From Larkinella soli (GTDB lineage Bacteria > Bacteroidota > Bacteroidia > Cytophagales > Spirosomataceae): a DNA stretch of 64,000 nucleotides. The notes beneath the pieces were generated by a model that worked only from the letters and a program-made list of their open reading frames with translations, searched no databases and was not told the DNA's origin. Shown here piece after piece: positions 25,915 through 34,998 of this stretch. How positions within the stretch are numbered: the first letter of the stretch is position 1; each line of letters starts with the position of its first letter. Location of the stretch: positions 1 through 64,000 of the forward strand of contig NZ_QTJY01000023.1 in assembly GCF_003703975.1 (NCBI RefSeq). Direction: 5' to 3'. A program made the position numbers and the translations under genes.

Positions 25915-27776
25915 ACGCGTTGTAATTCCGTTTGGGGGTGAGTTTTCGCTGAGAATTTGCCCAGAAAATGAGCCGTTTCGATCCACTGCCAGATGTCGCG
26001 GGCCACGTTGATCTTTCCTTCGGTATGCAGCTTCAGCCGCTTCCGGCACTCGTCGATGTTGAAATAGCCCGACTGTACCAGCAGCGGGTCGTGCAGGGCC
26101 GCTTCGGCTTTCCGGCGGAACAGGTCGTGGCGCATCCAGGCGTCGGCCGGGTTTTCGAAGCCTACTTTATCCTGGCGCGTGCGGATTTTTTCCGGCAGGC
26201 GGTTGCGCATGGCTTCCCGCAGAATCCACTTGGTCGTGCCGTCCTTGATAAGCATATGGGAGGGCGACGCCAGCGTTTTCTCCACCAGCCGGTAATCCAG
26301 GAACGGCTCACGCAGCTCGATGGAGAAATACATGCTGTTCAGGTCGTTCCACTTCAGATTGTGTTCCAGCTTGCTCTCAAAATGCTGAAGCAGCGACTCC
26401 TTCAGCGACCGAGGGCTGAACAGCTTCTCGTGGATGGTGGAATGACGGCTCTGCTCGCGGAAAAAGCCGGGGTCGATGAACTGCGCCCGGCGGTGGCCGG
26501 CGGCCGCCTTCAGGCGGTTCGGAGCCATATAAAAGCCCAGGTACCCGAGGGCGCCCAGCGAATGATGGTTGCGGTAATAGCCCTTCCACTCCTTCAGGAA
26601 CCGGCCGTACTGAAAGTCGGACAGGAGTTCGCGGAAGAAGCTGCCGAAGAAGTAGAGATACCCGGCCAGCTGTTCGTCGGCGCCCTGCCCGTCCATCAGC
26701 ACCTTCAGGTAGCGGGAAGCGTCTTTCATCACCTTGAACTGGGAGTAGATGCTCAGCCCGCCGAAGGGCTCGAAGTGGCAGCGCATCAGTTCCTCGAAAT
26801 CTTCGTGGAGGCTCTGCTCGGTGGGCCGGACATACACCAGATTGTCCAGCTGGTCTTTGTATTCGTCGATAAACCGGGTTTCGTCGCCGTGCTGCCCGTC
26901 GCCGTACACCGCCGAGAAGGCGTAGAAATCGGTTTTGCGGTGCCCTTTGATGAGCGTCGAGGCTACCGACGACGAATCGAGCCCTCCGCTCAGGCAGATG
27001 CCCACCGGAACGTCGCTGCGCAGCCGCAGCCCTACCGCCGACTCGAATACCTCGTAATATTCCTGCGGGCTGCGCCAGCCCTGGGTCAGCTGCTCGTCCA
27101 GTTTATACCAGCGGCTGATCCGGACCCGGTTCTGGCGGATGCTCAGGGAATGGCCGTGTTCGAGTTTTTTGATCTGCTGCACGAAAGTATGGCCGTCGAG
27201 GTCCGTCCGGCCGTACATCAGATAATTGTACAGGGAGGTATCGTCGGGGTTCAGCATCCCGCCCCGGCTGCGGACGTAGTCGAACACCGGCGGTATTTCG
27301 CTGGCGAACACGAAGCAGTCGTTCGAGAGGTAGTAATAGAAGGGCTTGACGCCGAAGCGGTCGCGGGCGGCAAACAGCGTCTGTTCGTGCCGGTCGTAGA
27401 TCGCAAAGGCGAACATGCCGTTGAACCGGTGCAGGCAGTCGGGGCCCCAGTGCCGGTAGGCGTTCAGCAGCACCTCCGTGTCGGAGTGCGAGCGAAACCG
27501 GAAGTGCGGGGCGAGCTGCTGCTTCAGTTCGAGGTAGTTATAGATTTCGCCGTTGAAGATGAGCACATACCGCTCGTCGTCGGACACCATCGGCTGGTGG
27601 CCGGCCGGAGAGAGGTCGAGGATGCTTAGCCGCACGAACCCCAGCCCCACGTGGCCGTCGAGAAACGTGCCGCGGTCGTCGGGGCCGCGGTGTTTCTGCC
27701 GTTCGAGCATGGCGCCGAGGGCCGCCGGGTCGGCGGGTTCTCCGGTGAAGTGGACGATGCCTGCAATTCCGCACAT
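25911..27776 (-). CDS. asnB: Asparagine synthase (glutamine-hydrolysing) family amidotransferase
   Basis: A 621-residue AsnB-type enzyme. Cys2 (MCGIAGIVHF) is the N-terminal nucleophile of the glutaminase domain (about 1-200; KHRGPDD and FNGEIYNYLELK are conserved). The synthetase domain follows (about 215-590) with the ATP-binding SGGLDSSSVAS near residue 265. In polysaccharide loci such proteins usually amidate the carboxyl group of a uronic acid and do not make free asparagine; that role fits here between glycosyltransferases and WbpG homologues. Its stop codon overlaps the next start. Confidence 0.9.
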   Translation of the reverse strand: MCGIAGIVHFTGEPADPAALGAMLERQKHRGPDDRGTFLDGHVGLGFVRLSILDLSPAGHQPMVSDDERYVLIFNGEIYNYLELKQQLAPHFRFRSHSDTEVLLNAYRHWGPDCLHRFNGMFAFAIYDRHEQTLFAARDRFGVKPFYYYLSNDCFVFASEIPPVFDYVRSRGGMLNPDDTSLYNYLMYGRTDLDGHTFVQQIKKLEHGHSLSIRQNRVRISRWYKLDEQLTQGWRSPQEYYEVFESAVGLRLRSDVPVGICLSGGLDSSSVASTLIKGHRKTDFYAFSAVYGDGQHGDETRFIDEYKDQLDNLVYVRPTEQSLHEDFEELMRCHFEPFGGLSIYSQFKVMKDASRYLKVLMDGQGADEQLAGYLYFFGSFFRELLSDFQYGRFLKEWKGYYRNHHSLGALGYLGFYMAPNRLKAAAGHRRAQFIDPGFFREQSRHSTIHEKLFSPRSLKESLLQHFESKLEHNLKWNDLNSMYFSIELREPFLDYRLVEKTLASPSHMLIKDGTTKWILREAMRNRLPEKIRTRQDKVGFENPADAWMRHDLFRRKAEAALHDPLLVQSGYFNIDECRKRLKLHTEGKINVARDIWQWIETAHFLGKFSAKTHPQTELQRV

Positions 27777-27800
27777 AATAGCGTCGGGGTTAAGTTCTGT

Positions 27801-28652
27801 TTACGGTTTTCCGATCAGTCGCCGGCGCAGATACGCCCGTTGTTCCTTCCGGATCTGTGCCGTGATGTAACTCGGGAACGGGCGTTCGCGCCGGATGAAA
27901 CGGGTTTTGATGTATCCCCACGACTGGACGAACGGTGCCAGGAACAGGGGGGATTCCAGGAGTTTGGAAAACGCCTTGATGAAAAAATACGAGCCGACAT
28001 ACGGAATACGCCCGTTGGCCAGACCCGTCCGGTAATGATTATACAGCTTCGAGCCGGCTTTGGAGCCTTCCGGTTTGAGGTGTTCGAATTCGTAGGGCAA
28101 AATGCGCGTTTCCCAGCCTTTGGCCCGGGCGGCCGCGTTGTCGATGGTGTCCCAGCTCGTGTAGGGATACAGCCCCCCGATGTCCGTCAGGCAGGTCTTC
28201 CGGTAGCATTTCGTCGCCCCGCGGGTATTGCCGGTGCTGATGTCGAATTTTTCCCGAATGCCGTTGATCGTCAGAAGGCCGGACGCGATGCCGAGCTGCG
28301 GATTCCTTTCAAAATCGCCGAGGATGCGGGCAAAGAAATCGGGGCTGAACTGCACGTCGCCGTCCAGCTTCACGATGATCTCGGCTTCCTTTTCGAGTTT
28401 CTTCAGGCCATAGTTGACCAGTTGCACGACCCGCGAACTGTAGTCGTTGCGGGGCATGTCGGGGGCCGCTTCGAGCCGGATCCAGGGGTGGTCGGGCAGA
28501 TACCGGCGGACGATGTCGGCCGTCCCGTCGGTCGACTGGTCGTCGACGATGATCCACTGCACCGGCCGCAGGGTCTGGGATACAACCGACCGGAGCGTGG
28601 TTTCGACGCGTTCGGCTTCGTTCCGGACCGGGGTGATGATGACGTAGTCCAT
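27801..28652 (-). CDS. Family 2 glycosyltransferase
   Basis: 283 residues from the ATG at 28652; a longer frame upstream is non-coding and lies over the deacetylase gene. The GT-A fold is shown by MDYVIITPVRNEAERVETTL, DDQSTDGTADIV and IVKLDGDVQFSPDFF, where D-x-D would bind the divalent cation and nucleotide sugar. No membrane helices are obvious, so it is probably a peripheral cytoplasmic enzyme that adds one sugar to the lipid-linked repeat unit. The start is 2 bp after the deacetylase stop. Confidence 0.9.
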   Translation of the reverse strand: MDYVIITPVRNEAERVETTLRSVVSQTLRPVQWIIVDDQSTDGTADIVRRYLPDHPWIRLEAAPDMPRNDYSSRVVQLVNYGLKKLEKEAEIIVKLDGDVQFSPDFFARILGDFERNPQLGIASGLLTINGIREKFDISTGNTRGATKCYRKTCLTDIGGLYPYTSWDTIDNAAARAKGWETRILPYEFEHLKPEGSKAGSKLYNHYRTGLANGRIPYVGSYFFIKAFSKLLESPLFLAPFVQSWGYIKTRFIRRERPFPSYITAQIRKEQRAYLRRRLIGKP

Positions 28653-28654
28653 GG

Positions 28655-29557
28655 TTAAAACAGAGCGCGTTTTAGAGGCATCAGATAGAAATAAAACAGC
28701 GACTTCCAGAACGGTTTTTCCATATCTTCCCGCTCTTCGAGTTCGCCGGAGCGCAGCCGGGGCGTGATGCCGAGCGTAGCCTTCAGCGTCCGGCTTTCCT
28801 CCCTGACCCGGCGGTCCCAGTCGGGCCGGGGCCGACGTCCGAACGGATACGACAGAAACCGCACCGGCCGGTCGAACAGAGCGCTCAGGGCCGCCACCGC
28901 ATCGACCGTCTCCTCGCGGAGTTGCTCCCACGAAAGCAGCGAACAGTCGGGATGGCTGCGCGTATGGGCGCCGATGGCGTGGCCCTTCCGGACCATCTCC
29001 GCGATCTGGGCGCGGGTCAGATACGGCTTCCGGGCCTCCAGAAACTCGGCGACGGTTCCGAGTCCGCCCTCCTGCCAGAGCTGGTCGGCCAGTTCGTCTT
29101 TCAGGGCCATCGGCCAGTACTGCGACCAGTCGAGCAGCGTTACGGCATGGGCGGGATGGGGCAGGCGGTATTTTTCGGAAAGTGACCGGATCAGCCGGGC
29201 CTGCTGCCGGGCGTCGAGCCGGTTTCCGGCCAGCAGGACCTTATTCCGCCACATCAGGTTGCGGTTATCGATAAAATCATTGTTCAGAAACAGGGTGAAG
29301 CGGGCCTGGTGGTTTTCCAGAATCTCGGCAAACCGCAGGTTGTCGGCCAGGCCGTCGTCGGTGGTCACGCAGAGCGTCCCCTTCAGTCCGTCCTTTTCCG
29401 TCGACCGGGCCAGAGCCTCGTCGAGAGAGATCAGCTCATACCGACGGCTCAGCAGACGAATCTGCCGCTCGAAATCCTTTAGCGTGAACGCCGGATTCGA
29501 GAACGACAGCTCGGGGCAGCTGCTGTATATGCCGTGGTAGTAGATGAGCTTACCCAT
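28655..29557 (-). CDS. Polysaccharide deacetylase (NodB-like) family protein
   Basis: A 300-residue protein with NodB-type motifs: TTDDG (motif 1, about 65-69, TFDDG in most members) and HTRSHPDCS (motif 2, H-x3-H, about 197-205), which together supply the metal-binding Asp and two His. RFLSYPFG is motif 3. No signal peptide is visible, so it may deacetylate a cytoplasmic lipid-linked intermediate. It could expose an amine for later amidination or acylation. It overlaps the next glycosyltransferase gene by 8 bp. Confidence 0.87.
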   Translation of the reverse strand: MGKLIYYHGIYSSCPELSFSNPAFTLKDFERQIRLLSRRYELISLDEALARSTEKDGLKGTLCVTTDDGLADNLRFAEILENHQARFTLFLNNDFIDNRNLMWRNKVLLAGNRLDARQQARLIRSLSEKYRLPHPAHAVTLLDWSQYWPMALKDELADQLWQEGGLGTVAEFLEARKPYLTRAQIAEMVRKGHAIGAHTRSHPDCSLLSWEQLREETVDAVAALSALFDRPVRFLSYPFGRRPRPDWDRRVREESRTLKATLGITPRLRSGELEEREDMEKPFWKSLFYFYLMPLKRALF

Positions 29558-30434
29558 TCCGTTTGAGCCTGTATTTGAAATAGGTATAAAACGAGCCGGC
29601 CACCAGCGCCGAGTAAGTGATCGGCAGCATCCACTTTCTTCCGTACCGCCGGACGATGTAGAACGTATTCTTCAGGTAGGCCGGCGAATAGCGGTTGAAC
29701 ATCATGCTGACGTAGGTGAAGAAGGCGGGCAGTTTGTAGACGCTGCCCTCGCCGGTCAGTTCTTCGTTGCTGTAGACGACGGCCAGCCAGCAGACACACA
29801 CCTGAAAGCCGAATTTGAGCGCCCGCAGACAGTATTCATCATCGGACGAATACTGCACGAGGTTTTCGTCGAACAGCCCGATGGTGTCGAGTACTTTCGT
29901 ATGGATCAGCATCCCGCGACCGGGCAGCACCTGAGTCGGCAGCATCCGGGCCTGGTCGTCCGGGCGGTAGGGCAGGCCGGGTTTCTGATAAAGCCGGTAG
30001 CTGTAAGTCAGCCAGTTGATGTCGCGAACGCCGGAAAACAGGACCGGGTGCGGGGGCTTCACGGATGCGGTCACCGACCCGACCACCGCCGGCTCCTGAA
30101 GCCGCAGGGCGTGGTCGACCAGCGTGGCGAGGTAATCCGGCCCCACTTCTCCGTCGTCGTTCAGGCAGAGGATGAAGTCCGTGCCCAGCGTCAGGGCTTT
30201 CCGGAAGCCTTCGTTCATGCTGCGGGTATACCACCAGTCGCCCGTTCCGAGAACGATATGCACCTGGGGGTAGTCGCTGCCCAGCATTTCCAGGGTTCCG
30301 TCACTCGAACCGTCGACCACGACGATGATTTCATGGCGGATGTCGGGCAATTGCTGGTCGTGCAGCAGGTCCAGCATCGTTTGCAGATGCCTTTTCCGGT
30401 TAAAAGTGGGAATTACGGTCGTTACGGTGATCAT
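29550..30434 (-). CDS. Family 2 glycosyltransferase
   Basis: 294 residues from the ATG at 30434 (MITVTTVIPTFNRKRHLQTM); the start overlaps the wzy stop as ATGA. GT-A signatures are VVVDGSSDGT and FILCLNDDGEVGPDYL, and WWYTRSMNEGFRKAL resembles rhamnosyl- and dTDP-sugar-transferase-like GT2 enzymes. A short hydrophobic segment near the C-terminus (SALVAGSFYTYFKYRL) may anchor it to the membrane. Confidence 0.9.
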   Translation of the reverse strand: MITVTTVIPTFNRKRHLQTMLDLLHDQQLPDIRHEIIVVVDGSSDGTLEMLGSDYPQVHIVLGTGDWWYTRSMNEGFRKALTLGTDFILCLNDDGEVGPDYLATLVDHALRLQEPAVVGSVTASVKPPHPVLFSGVRDINWLTYSYRLYQKPGLPYRPDDQARMLPTQVLPGRGMLIHTKVLDTIGLFDENLVQYSSDDEYCLRALKFGFQVCVCWLAVVYSNEELTGEGSVYKLPAFFTYVSMMFNRYSPAYLKNTFYIVRRYGRKWMLPITYSALVAGSFYTYFKYRLKRNG

Positions 30435-31708
30435 AGGGGTGCGACGGTTAAAGGGTTTTCCCGCCGTCCGGCCGGCAGATTCCAGCGTTCGATCTGGCGC
30501 AGCCGTTCCGCCAGAAACAGCAGGGCCAGCAGAACGGGCCGGTCCAGAACAACCTGTGAAAACGCGGAAGACATGACGGACAGAAAGCCGAACAGGGCAA
30601 ACAGCTGGGGGCAGCCGGCCCGTCGGCAGTAGCGTCGGAAAAACAGGAAGACCAGCCACAGGTAGGCGACGGTCGCCGGAATCCCGTAAGTGACCAGCAG
30701 GTTGGTGATGCCGTTGTTCCGGTGGACGGCCAGGTCGTGGCTGCGGGCCAGCTGGCCGAACCGGTTCTCGATCAGCCGCCCGAAGCCGATGACCGGACTC
30801 CGGGCCAGATCGACGAAATCCAGATAGGCACTGCCGAAGCGCGAGGAATTGTCTTCCCGCGTCAGGCTGATATTTTCCTCCACCTTTCCGCCCAGAAAAG
30901 CCATCTGGCTGTAGGCGATAACCCCGACGGGAATCATCACCACCATCCAGCTGATCTTGACGATCGGCCGGATGGCCGGGCTGGCCAGCAGGTAGCCGAT
31001 CAGGATGATGAAGAGGGTCAGGTAGCCCGCTGTGGAAAGCGTCGTGAACAGCGCAATGGCCATCCAGACGTTTTCCCGGTTGATCAGCGCCTTTTTCCGG
31101 ATGATGTTGAATACCAGGGCCAGATTCAGAAAAATCCCGAACGCCCCCGGCTCCCAGAACGGGCCGGAATTGCGCTTGACCAGCACCGAACCCACCAGAT
31201 CCTGGGCGAACGGGTTGAAGGTATAGATTATGATGTTCGGGTTATGGGAATAAAGTGAATCCGTGGATGCGATGAGGGGCCGGAAAAGGACCTGGGCGAC
31301 GTTCTGGATCAGAAACTGCTCGGCGGCCGGGAAGAAGGTCAGCGCCCAGACCGGCAGGCTCAGCAGCGCCGAGACGTACAGAATGTCGATGTAACACCGG
31401 ATGAACCGCAGGCCGCAGGTATGAACGACGAGGTAGACCATCGTCAGCCGGACCAGAATGGTTGCCAGCGACGTCGGCACGAAGTTATTGAAATGCAGCG
31501 CGTGGAGCATCTCCAGCAGGAAAACGACGGCGATGATCAGCAACGGTCTGACCGTCAGGTTCGGCTTCCGGAACCAGACCACGCCCAGCACGATCGCGAA
31601 CAGAATAAAGCTGTACTGCTGCGGACGATAATAGTATTCCATCCCCGACACGGCCAGGAGGCCGTAAACGAGCAGATAATCGGTCCAGGAGGCTTTTCGT
31701 GTCGTCAT
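30431..31708 (-). CDS. wzy: O-antigen polymerase-like membrane protein (Wzy)
   Basis: A 425-residue protein with about ten to twelve hydrophobic helices and one large periplasmic loop (about 285-340, with RFGSAYLDFVDLARSPVIGFG), the usual shape of Wzy polymerases and O-antigen ligases. Sequence conservation in Wzy is low, so the call rests on topology, length and position between transferases and the flippase. It would join repeat units in the periplasm. Polymerase is more likely than ligase because the locus contains no other candidate. Confidence 0.75.
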   Translation of the reverse strand: MTTRKASWTDYLLVYGLLAVSGMEYYYRPQQYSFILFAIVLGVVWFRKPNLTVRPLLIIAVVFLLEMLHALHFNNFVPTSLATILVRLTMVYLVVHTCGLRFIRCYIDILYVSALLSLPVWALTFFPAAEQFLIQNVAQVLFRPLIASTDSLYSHNPNIIIYTFNPFAQDLVGSVLVKRNSGPFWEPGAFGIFLNLALVFNIIRKKALINRENVWMAIALFTTLSTAGYLTLFIILIGYLLASPAIRPIVKISWMVVMIPVGVIAYSQMAFLGGKVEENISLTREDNSSRFGSAYLDFVDLARSPVIGFGRLIENRFGQLARSHDLAVHRNNGITNLLVTYGIPATVAYLWLVFLFFRRYCRRAGCPQLFALFGFLSVMSSAFSQVVLDRPVLLALLFLAERLRQIERWNLPAGRRENPLTVAPL

Positions 31709-31747
31709 CGTACAGTGTACTTCTTTCTTTTCTGCGGCAGGGAACTT

Positions 31748-32428
31748 TCAGGAGGCCGCCACCGAATTTTCGCGGGCGGCTTTGCCGGTATAATGCTGCA
31801 GAAATTCTTCATCGATTTTCCGGATAAACCGGGCCGGGTTGCCCGCCCATATTTCGTCCGGCGGTATGGATTTGGTCACGACCGAACCCGACCCGACCAC
31901 CGACCGCGCCCCGATCCGCACCCCCTTCATAACCGTGCAGTGGCTGCCCACGAAACAGTTGTCTTCCAGCACCACGGGCTTCGAAACCACGCTGTCTTCA
32001 TTTTCGGGAATGGCGATCCGGTCCGTATGCCGAAGCGAGTGAAAATCACTGTCGCAGATGCAGGTATTCCCGCCGATGCGGACATTGTTGCCGATGGTGA
32101 TGCTCTGCGTACAGATCACGGCAAACGAGCTGACGGCCACATTGTCGCCGATGGTGAGCGTTCCGCCGGCTTCTACCGAGAAAAGACAGTCCTGCTCCCG
32201 GCCCGCCATGTTGTGATAGCGGCCGTTGTTCAACCGGAAGATGCGACCCACCTTCATTTTTCCGCCTTTCGCGATGTAAACGTCGGGAATGCCGCGGCTG
32301 TACAGGCCCTCACCGAATTCTACGCCGTTCATTTTGAACAGCCAGCGGGTGTAGGCGGGGTCGATCATCTGTCTGATTTTCCGATAGGCCCAGTGGAGGC
32401 TTTTGTAGAAGAAAAAGTCCGGTCTCAT
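31748..32428 (-). CDS. Left-handed beta-helix acyltransferase (WbbJ-like)
   Basis: A 226-residue hexapeptide-repeat O-acetyltransferase. Repeats run from about residue 90 to 200 (IGDNVAVSSF, IGNNVRIGGN, IGARSVVGSGSVVTKSI), and the catalytic His is probably in CDSDFHSLRH. The first 60 residues are helical, as in maltose/galactoside O-acetyltransferase relatives. It would O-acetylate a sugar of the repeat unit. It starts 3 bp after the glycosyltransferase stop. Confidence 0.87.
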   Translation of the reverse strand: MRPDFFFYKSLHWAYRKIRQMIDPAYTRWLFKMNGVEFGEGLYSRGIPDVYIAKGGKMKVGRIFRLNNGRYHNMAGREQDCLFSVEAGGTLTIGDNVAVSSFAVICTQSITIGNNVRIGGNTCICDSDFHSLRHTDRIAIPENEDSVVSKPVVLEDNCFVGSHCTVMKGVRIGARSVVGSGSVVTKSIPPDEIWAGNPARFIRKIDEEFLQHYTGKAARENSVAAS

Positions 32429-32431
32429 CGT

Positions 32432-33616
32432 CTACGATATGCTTTGATATGCCTGAAAGGTCTGATTCAAAATGGTTTGCTTGTCATGCCGTTGCCGCGC
32501 CATCCGGGACGACTCGGCCGAGATGCGGTGCCAGAGGCTGTGATCTTCCTGCAACATCCGGAGTCTCTGGGCCAGTGGGTGCCCCTCGAGGGGCGAAAGC
32601 AGGCCGGTTTTGCCGTCTTCGATCAGCGTCGGGACGCCCCCGACGGCCGAAGCCACCACCGGCAGACCTGCCACCTGGGCCTCACAAATCGAGTTGGGGC
32701 TGTTGTCGATGTAGGACGGATGCAGCAGGCAGAACGACTCCCGCATGGATTGCGCAATACCCTCGGCAGTCTGGAAGCCTTTGATTTCCAGCACCTCGTC
32801 GGTAATCTTCGAGAGCCGGTAGTCCCGAACGATCCGGCGAACACAGTCGGGATCGACAAAGCCGAGCACCGACATAACCGTGGGGCGGTGGTTCTGCAGT
32901 TCGTTCAGGGCGATGAGGGCTTCGCGCAGCCCTTTCAGCGGCTGACTGCCGCCCACGAAGAGGATTTTGCGGCCCGGTTTCTCCAGCGTAAGGTTGAAGA
33001 ACTGGGTGCGGATCATTTCCCAGATGTTGAAGATCCGGGCATCCGGGACCTGCTCGTTGATATAGCCGTTATCGAAAATGGTCCGGCAGATGTAGTTCCG
33101 GAACCGTTTGACTTCAGCGGCTTCGTAATAAGCCGCGATTTTCCAGTCGACGAAATGCTTGGCCGCCACGATTTTGGACGAAAACCCGTATTTCACCCCC
33201 TTCGGCAACGCGTCCAGATACAGGTTGATCACGCCCTGAATGGAGGTGATCACCGGCACGTCGATCCCGGTTAGGGACGAGTGGTACTGGTGCTCGGTGC
33301 CGTGGACATGGATAAGGTCGTACTTCCGGGCGTGTTTCGCCAGGTAGGCGCTTAGCCGCCGGATGCGGATCGAGTACAGGGAAAGCGTTTCGACGCTGCC
33401 CCGGGGTGATTTCAGGTAGATGAACCGGATGCCGTTCCGCTCGAACTCCTCCATGTCGCTTTGCAGACCGCTATGGCAGCTCACCACGGTCAGACGAACG
33501 GCGCCGGATTCGGCCAGCGCATCGGAAAGCGTCTGAAGCCACGGGCCGGGGTGTCCGTCGCCCTTCGGATACGGAAACGGGGCCACCCAGAGAAGATTTA
33601 GCGGTCGGTTGTACAT
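32432..33616 (-). CDS. Family 4 glycosyltransferase
   Basis: 394 residues from the ATG at 33616 (MYNRPLNLLWVAPFPYPKGD), with a 19-bp overlap with the flippase gene; the much longer frame upstream is the flippase read in another frame. The GT-B fold is indicated by KILFVGGSQPLKGL and by HPSYIDNSPNSICEAQVAGL then PVVASAVGGVP, the E-x7-type donor-binding block of GT4. The role is transfer of one sugar to the growing lipid-linked unit. Confidence 0.9.
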   Translation of the reverse strand: MYNRPLNLLWVAPFPYPKGDGHPGPWLQTLSDALAESGAVRLTVVSCHSGLQSDMEEFERNGIRFIYLKSPRGSVETLSLYSIRIRRLSAYLAKHARKYDLIHVHGTEHQYHSSLTGIDVPVITSIQGVINLYLDALPKGVKYGFSSKIVAAKHFVDWKIAAYYEAAEVKRFRNYICRTIFDNGYINEQVPDARIFNIWEMIRTQFFNLTLEKPGRKILFVGGSQPLKGLREALIALNELQNHRPTVMSVLGFVDPDCVRRIVRDYRLSKITDEVLEIKGFQTAEGIAQSMRESFCLLHPSYIDNSPNSICEAQVAGLPVVASAVGGVPTLIEDGKTGLLSPLEGHPLAQRLRMLQEDHSLWHRISAESSRMARQRHDKQTILNQTFQAYQSIS

Positions 33617-34959
33617 AGCGGTGAGGTCATTTGATTCAGTAGTTTCTTCACTTCGACAGGAGCGATCAGGGTGCCGTAGAGCGAGCAGATGGTGATGGCG
33701 GCCAGCACGCCGACCAGCCCGAGGCCGGCCACGCGAACCAGCAGCCACGTCAGCGGAAAAATCAGGGCGATGCCGGCAAAGGAGGTCAGCATCTGGTATC
33801 GCACCCGGCCGATGCCGTTCAGGATGCTGACGTAGATGCTGCCGTAGGCCGTGACGCTGTAGTAGATCATCATGGCGACCGCCAGTTCCGTCGATACCGA
33901 AACCGCATTCCCTACCCAGAGCGGTATCAGTCGGTCGGCGGCCACCACCAGCAGGCCCTGGCCCAGGGTGATCAGGAGCCAGATCTGCCGCGTCCGATGC
34001 AGCGTGCTGCGAATCCAGTCGGCGTCTCCGGTATGATAGGCATGACCGAAGGCCGACCACAGGGGCGTCAGGATGATACTGAACACCATCGACAGCAGAC
34101 CGAAGTATTTATAGGCGACGTCGTATTCGGTCACCAGCGCCGGTTCCAGCAAGCGGGTGATCAGCACGTTGGCCGTCGTAAAAATGGCGACGTAGGCCAG
34201 CTGGATCACGAAGAACGAAAGCCCCAGACTCCCGAATTGACGCAGGTCGGCCGGACGGCTCCAGCGCCACCGCGGAAGAAGATAGTGCAGTTCGTTCCGA
34301 AAAAAATAGACGTGAAACCCCGCCAGCACCAGCACCTGCGGAATCAGCAGCACCAGACCGACCCGCAGAATCGAGCCGTCCACCTGCTCCCGGAAAACCA
34401 GCAGCAGCCCCAGCGTCAGTACGTTGGAAAGCAGCGGAAACAGCGACTGAAAGGCGGCTTTATGCACGGCCAGCAGCACGAAGTTGATGTTCCGCAGCAC
34501 CAGTTGCAGTCCGAACGACGTAAACAGAATGTAGGCCAGCGTACTGACCTGATCCCGCTGCGAAGCCGGCACCTTCAGCAGTGAGCCCCAGTCCAGGAAG
34601 GGATGTACCCCGGTGTAAATCAGCCCGAAACCGAGGCTGATGAGCACCGTAACCGAATACAGGACGCTGACCGATTCCCGGGCTTCTTCGCGACGGCCGC
34701 CGGCCAGCATTTCGGTGACCTTGTTGCGCAGGCCGTTGCCCAGCCCGAAGTCGATGTAGGTAAACCAGGCGACGATGGAGCTGAGCGTCAGCCATACGCC
34801 GTACAGGTCCTTCGTCAGCATACTCAGCGTCAGGGGAACCAGCGCGAGGTTGAGCACCACGCTGGCGGCCTTGATGAGCAGCGAGTAAATGACGTTCTTC
34901 CTGACCGAAATCGTAAGGGCATCCCCACTCCGGTAGTACGTCCGCAGTTTAGCCAGCAT
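33598..34959 (-). CDS. wzx: Polysaccharide flippase (Wzx-like)
   Basis: A 453-residue membrane protein with about twelve to fourteen helices, starting with VRKNVIYSLLIKAASVVLNL, a typical Wzx/MurJ-superfamily beginning (kNv.ysl..k..s...nl...p), and a YGVWLTLSSIVAWFTYIDFG segment that is characteristic of polysaccharide exporters. It would flip undecaprenyl-linked repeat units to the periplasm. The N-terminal 20 residues precede the first helix; an alternative start is not evident. Confidence 0.87.
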   Translation of the reverse strand: MLAKLRTYYRSGDALTISVRKNVIYSLLIKAASVVLNLALVPLTLSMLTKDLYGVWLTLSSIVAWFTYIDFGLGNGLRNKVTEMLAGGRREEARESVSVLYSVTVLISLGFGLIYTGVHPFLDWGSLLKVPASQRDQVSTLAYILFTSFGLQLVLRNINFVLLAVHKAAFQSLFPLLSNVLTLGLLLVFREQVDGSILRVGLVLLIPQVLVLAGFHVYFFRNELHYLLPRWRWSRPADLRQFGSLGLSFFVIQLAYVAIFTTANVLITRLLEPALVTEYDVAYKYFGLLSMVFSIILTPLWSAFGHAYHTGDADWIRSTLHRTRQIWLLITLGQGLLVVAADRLIPLWVGNAVSVSTELAVAMMIYYSVTAYGSIYVSILNGIGRVRYQMLTSFAGIALIFPLTWLLVRVAGLGLVGVLAAITICSLYGTLIAPVEVKKLLNQMTSPLCTTDR

Positions 34960-34998
34960 TCGTCTTTGCGTTGTAAAGGTGTTGAATAGCGTTCGCGA

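Noticed and set aside
25968-27629. 553-codon plus-strand frame opposite asnB
   Set aside because: Antisense shadow of a clear AsnB gene; no recognisable motif or start signal.
31421-33274. 617-codon plus-strand frame spanning wzy, acetyltransferase and GT4
   Set aside because: It crosses three well-supported minus-strand genes and has low-complexity composition.
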